Source: Ornithodoros turicata
Lineage: Eukaryota > Arthropoda > Arachnida > Ixodida > Argasidae
Reading direction: 5' to 3'
Assembly: GCF_037126465.1 (NCBI RefSeq)
Contig: NC_088210.1
Span: forward strand, 14,967,511 to 15,031,510
Length of the DNA stretch: 64,000 nucleotides
Shown piece after piece: positions 44,584-64,000 of this stretch (position 1 is its first letter; every line of letters starts with the position of its first letter). The position numbers were made by a program, and so were the translations under genes. Under the pieces are notes generated by a model, which was not told the origin of the DNA, did no database searches, and worked only from the letters and a program-made list of their open reading frames with translations.

Positions 44584-47500
44584 TCAGGCGTCAGTGTCGT
44601 GCTTTGCAATCTCTAGAAGCACAACAATGCAAGGAGAACAAACACAAACACCACACGGTAAATGGTAAACAGAGGGATTATTGATGAATTGGATTCTGTT
44701 GGCTATTGGCATACATATTGCTATTTGGCATCTTACCGATCTTTTTTCGTCAGTTTGTCAGTGACGCTGCAATTTATGCACGTGAATTTATACTTCATGT
44801 TTTCCTTTTTTTTGCCTGTGGAGTGGACTTCGGCAAAAGCTTTTAGTGAAAGCGAGAATTATTGTGGTGCGAAACTGCGGCTAAATTTGGTTCGGGGACA
44901 CCTATCACGTGGTACGTGACGTATGCCTGACGTACAAAGAAATATTCTACTACTTTAAACTAGACGGGAAACTAGTGCAGCGAATAGTGTCCCAACATGG
45001 CACGGGTGAGCAACAGAATGGGAGGAAATGCGGGTTCAAAAAACGGCTTTGCTACCTAAGTTTTCGTCCTCGAGCTACACGCCACTGTATCGGCAGTCAA
45101 ACGGCAAGGAAATGCTACTACGTACCACCAACCAACCATGGACAGAAAAGAGTGCGAGCAGGGATGGCCTGCCGAGGGAAGCGCCATAGTTGGGAAGTAA
45201 TCAGTGTTGCCAGCAGAGCGAAACACCTTGAATCTATAATCGTGTGTGCGAGTAGAAAGTGCAAAACAGTGTAAAAAAAAAAAAAAAAAAAACGTCCGCA
45301 AAGCAGTGTGACAACGTTGCATGTCGATCCCACTTGCCAACTGCGTGGCAGAGCCGCAGAGCAACACGCCTTGCTCGAATGCTGCACGTTACAAATTCAC
45401 CGCTTTTATTTCTTCAACATAAAAAGGTTGTGCAACATACAAGGGGGCGAACAAACAAACGTGCAACACAGGTAGCTGACAAAATGGCGTAGATACAGGC
45501 TAGCTAGTGGATGAACTCCATCCAAGGTTTTACATTATGGAACACTGGCAGAAACTATGTTTATTCATCCCCTTGTCTTCACCACAAACTCATGGCATAG
45601 CCCAGCTCAGGGAAACTATGGTCATGTTTCCCTACGTCAATTTTATTTCTGGCTTCTGCCCTACTCGCCCACATAAATTATTGAACGTTCTTTGCACACC
45701 CAAACACCCTGGAATGCACCAGGATTTTAAGTGAGAGAAAGACCTACTCAGACAACTCGGGTCATTTTTACCATGGTGGGTAAACGTCACCTGCCAGTTC
45801 ACACTTTTCGTTCTCTTCCCCTTGTGAAACAAAAGTGTGAAATGGTCGTAATCATTCCTGCACACATGAAGTTACTCACACTCTGGCTTTCGACAAAAGA
45901 TATGACTTTTATTCTGATATACATTCAACAGCACGAACTGCAAAGGTAGTGCATTGCAGTCATGAAGGGTGCAGGTCCTTTGGTATCAGAGCGACAACAT
46001 CCTTTTTACAGACAAAAAACCTCAGAAATATGGAACAGCATGGAGGCAACCAGGCCCACATGTACTGGGGGTCACTGTCGGTTTTCCTATGTGGGTTAAC
46101 TTTGGGATTTGTAACTTTGGAATTGCAAGGCTGTGCAAATTGTGCTAACATCTCTAAAATCCCAAAATTATAGACATAATTTTGTGAGAACTGTTTATGA
46201 CAAGTTGTAGTCATAACGTATTTTGCATATAGCCTAACTGCAAGGTCCTTTTATCACTTTTCATTTCTTTGGTGTACTTACTAAGAGCATGCTGTACAGT
46301 AATTCTTGTAGCACCCATTGTAACTTTTAAACGGATGTTTTCCTTTCGCTTATAGTACATGTTACATGGATCTGAAATGCTTTTTTTATTCTATTTTTGT
46401 ATATAAAATAAACTATCATCTGCCAGCAGTAAATTCCTGAGGTGATTTTACAGGGAGCTTTCTGATCCCGCGGTCACTGCTGGGTCGAAAGTACACACGG
46501 GACATCACAATGGTGTGGCACAATATCGTAAGCGGAAATAAAATGGAACTGACGGGCGTAACAATCCTCAATGCTGATGATGCGAGATACGCGTAAGCAT
46601 CAAAATGTGGCTAAATGCAACTACATCGTATTACAGATGGAGTTTGTTTTTTCAAAAACTAAAAGGGTTTTATGTGTCACATTTTGTACATGTTACAACA
46701 GCCTGGCTACCTTTACGAAAGCAAGCAAGGTTGATGTCGGCAAACGGAGCAAAAATGAGTCGTTTAAATAAGAGCGTTGTCTCCTATACACATGCGTACG
46801 GCAAACCAGAGCCTGTAAAAATAAGTTATACAATATATCTAATCAGCTCTTTCACTTTCAATAACAACTCTCACAATACTATACACAATATAGTGAACAC
46901 AGTTTATAGCAAGCACATAGAGACGGCGGTGAACAGCGGAACGGCGCGTCGTCCTGAACCCTGTTGGACGAGCTCGAACGAAGTCGGGCAACAAGGAACG
47001 TTTTCCTCCCCCCCCCCCCCCTACGGTTCTACGCACGTAACAAATTGTTTTTGGCAGCTTGCGTCTCCCTTAGAAACCACGTAACAAAATATACATTTGG
47101 CCCTGTGAGGTGGACCGAGATTTCTCGTGATGCTGACTCTATGTACATAAATTCACAACGCAGTAGCTCAGCACAGAGCTCTCTCTCTCTCTCTTTGCTC
47201 GGTTTTTGTAATGCCTTTGTCCTTCTGTACAAAACCCTTCACTCCCAGCTTGCTCCCAGTGGTGTATGTACAGTACATCAAAAGATCACCCATTGCTACT
47301 ATTTCAAACAGCGCATTTCACGTGCTTCGAGTTGCAAGGAGCCCACCCCTGACCCTGCGTATGACCCATGGCTCGACGCTTTGAAATACCAAGCAAGCCA
47401 GGAAGAAGGAAGCGAAGCGTAACGTCCGCAGGTATCGGTAACGTCGCAGCAGGTGTACACTAGGTGTCGAAAACAAGATAAAACAGTTTTTGCAACTGTC

Positions 47501-49094
47501 CCACGTGCTGTGGAATTTAAGTTTGACACGAATGATGCGAATATCTAGCATGCTCGTAGATGGCATTGTAGAACAGTAGTACCTGCTGGACAGCGTCAGT
47601 TCTAGAACCGGAAACCTAGTCTTAACGGCTGGAGATCACAGCAATTTAGGGGACTCCACAACACTTCACTTCCCTTCTTCCAAGTGCATTATGTATTAGC
47701 TTTTTCACACAGCATCGAGACAACACTTCCCCGTGGTGATACAAAAAGCTATAGTCATTCTCGCTATAAAAAAAAAACTGCACAATAGTTCAATATTTCG
47801 TACCTGGTTCAACTCCTCAGAAACCATGTTTTGCCTCATAAAAAAATAACTCAAGCTTGCCACATACAAGGATTATGAGACTTGCCGTGCAGGCACCCTT
47901 GTCTGAAATACTTAAAATTCCTGGAGATAGGTGGTAAATGTGTGTTTGGCAAGCACATCAGAATGGACCACAACCGTAATAACAGTCAACTTACAACTTT
48001 AGAAGGTTATCTTTGAAACCAGATTACATCTTTTCGTAATTCCTGCTATTGTTACTGCTTTACTGTTTTTGCCCACTTCTAGTTGCCGTTCAAGGGATAT
48101 TTTGCGACTGTAAGATGGCAGTCGTATTGGCACGTGTGCATTGACGTGCATGTGTCATGTGGAAATAAATAAACAAAGCTGTATTGGTAATTTGAAAGCA
48201 GGAAATGCTCCAACAGCCATATGAACCTCAATTGCCAGGTGTGGCAGACGACAGACACGTCCTACCTGGTTGAACAGTAAATAATCAGTTGTAACAATCA
48301 GTCATGTGTTGCTTTTAGATGGTTTAAGTCGCCATGTTTCTCCCTGTGGAGAGGTTAGAGAAAAATGCCCTGTCACATGACATTCCAGAGATTGGGGATT
48401 TGTACACTACGTGCCAAAGCTTTTTTTACTGTGGCAGCCTGCAGCTTTTGGTTCGCACTGCTTCAATTGCATATCACAGTTATTCTCATTGCAAAGCAGC
48501 ATGTGTGTTGAACGGCTTAGAAGTACATTCCTTATTCATTACTTTAAATAGATCCACTTTCAAAGGCAGTACCAGCAAAGACTTTCAGCAGCAGCTTAAC
48601 CATTTGCTTTCCAACATCTCTCCATTTCATGGTTCTATAATGATGCGCGAGGCAACTCCTTCGTTTTTTTGTTCATTATCGATCTGATACCTTCGCAACA
48701 ATGTTTAACAAGTGCACATTTCTGAAGAGTACCAGAGCAGTCCTTTCAAAAGTATCGTTATCATGCCATTCTGTGATTTGGTATAATTGGTATAATAAAA
48801 TACGGGACTTCTACTATGTGTAAAACGTCTCCAACGTGCTTTCACACCAGTATCCCTCACTTTTTCAGGCAGGAGTGAAGTACGGATACCAAGAAACAAA
48901 TTTTGGCGCTACAAATGACACGTCAATGAAGCAACTTGATGTGAAAAAAAACAAAAAAAAACGTTCAAGCATTCTTCCTCCCTATTTCACTTCAGTACCC
49001 CTTACCTTCCCCCTTGTTCTGCCCCACTCATCCTATCGTATTCCTTTTGATTCCAGTCTCCTAAAATTGTCAACTCGATCCACCGCGTGCGAGG
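44584..49094. other. Intergenic: spinster 5' flank and NF1 3' UTR
   Basis: No further coding exon is recognised. Plus-strand tttatt words (minus-strand AATAAA) at 45405, 45908 and 46385 are possible NF1 polyadenylation signals, undecided. A poly-A run (45274-45292), a C10 run (about 47010) and a (CT)n run (about 47179) are the only simple repeats of note. Confidence 0.5.

Positions 49095-64000
<14,906 letters not shown>

Noticed and set aside
46605..47422. Two overlapping frames of 152-159 codons between the genes
   Set aside because: No motif, and they overlap C-rich and CT-rich runs; they fall where the NF1 3' UTR is expected.

Overview
This is a repeat-rich animal nuclear contig with intron-split genes on the minus strand. 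It is most likely from a chelicerate, probably a hard tick. That placement is an inference: it rests on arthropod-like neurofibromin and Spinster proteins, on a tRNA-Ser-like SINE resembling the tick Ruka type, and on dense short inverted-repeat elements. No bacterial-type operon, rRNA gene or CRISPR array is present. LAYOUT: About 1-34 kb holds no host gene I can support. It is a mosaic of mobile-element remnants: an internally deleted mariner (2725-3648), a pogo/Tigger-like TIR element (4994-5719), about twelve copies of foldback MITEs with CACTCT ends and usually a GGCGTACGCC core, at least eight SINE copies or pieces, LINE tails, a hAT-like element, and several foldbacks and simple repeats. 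About 34.5-44.6 kb carries a complete or nearly complete Spinster-type major facilitator transporter gene. Eleven coding exons were placed with matching splice phases, and one small exon is inferred but not found between 35.3 and 36.8 kb. About 45-49 kb is the intergenic part, including the unmapped 3' UTR of the next gene. About 49.1-64.0 kb carries the 3' part of the neurofibromin (NF1) gene: 21 coding exons, about 1,044 residues, with the 5' part beyond the right edge. HOW THE GENES RELATE: NF1 lies upstream and Spinster downstream, head to tail. One encodes a Ras GTPase-activating protein (its C-terminal region only is here), the other a late-endosome/lysosome membrane transporter. Nothing in the sequence shows that they work together. 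Introns of both genes hold nested mobile elements. MOST INTERESTING SIGNAL: three short motifs (24552-24590, 42492-42531, 51733-51772) share the pattern C-Y-G-A-N-G-A-A, a hairpin, then GAAA or GTAA. In all three the flanks can pair in the way needed for stem I of a minimal hammerhead ribozyme. The best one lies on both arms of a perfect 94-bp-arm palindrome bounded by an exact 16-bp direct repeat, as expected for a short retroelement insertion, perhaps of Penelope type.
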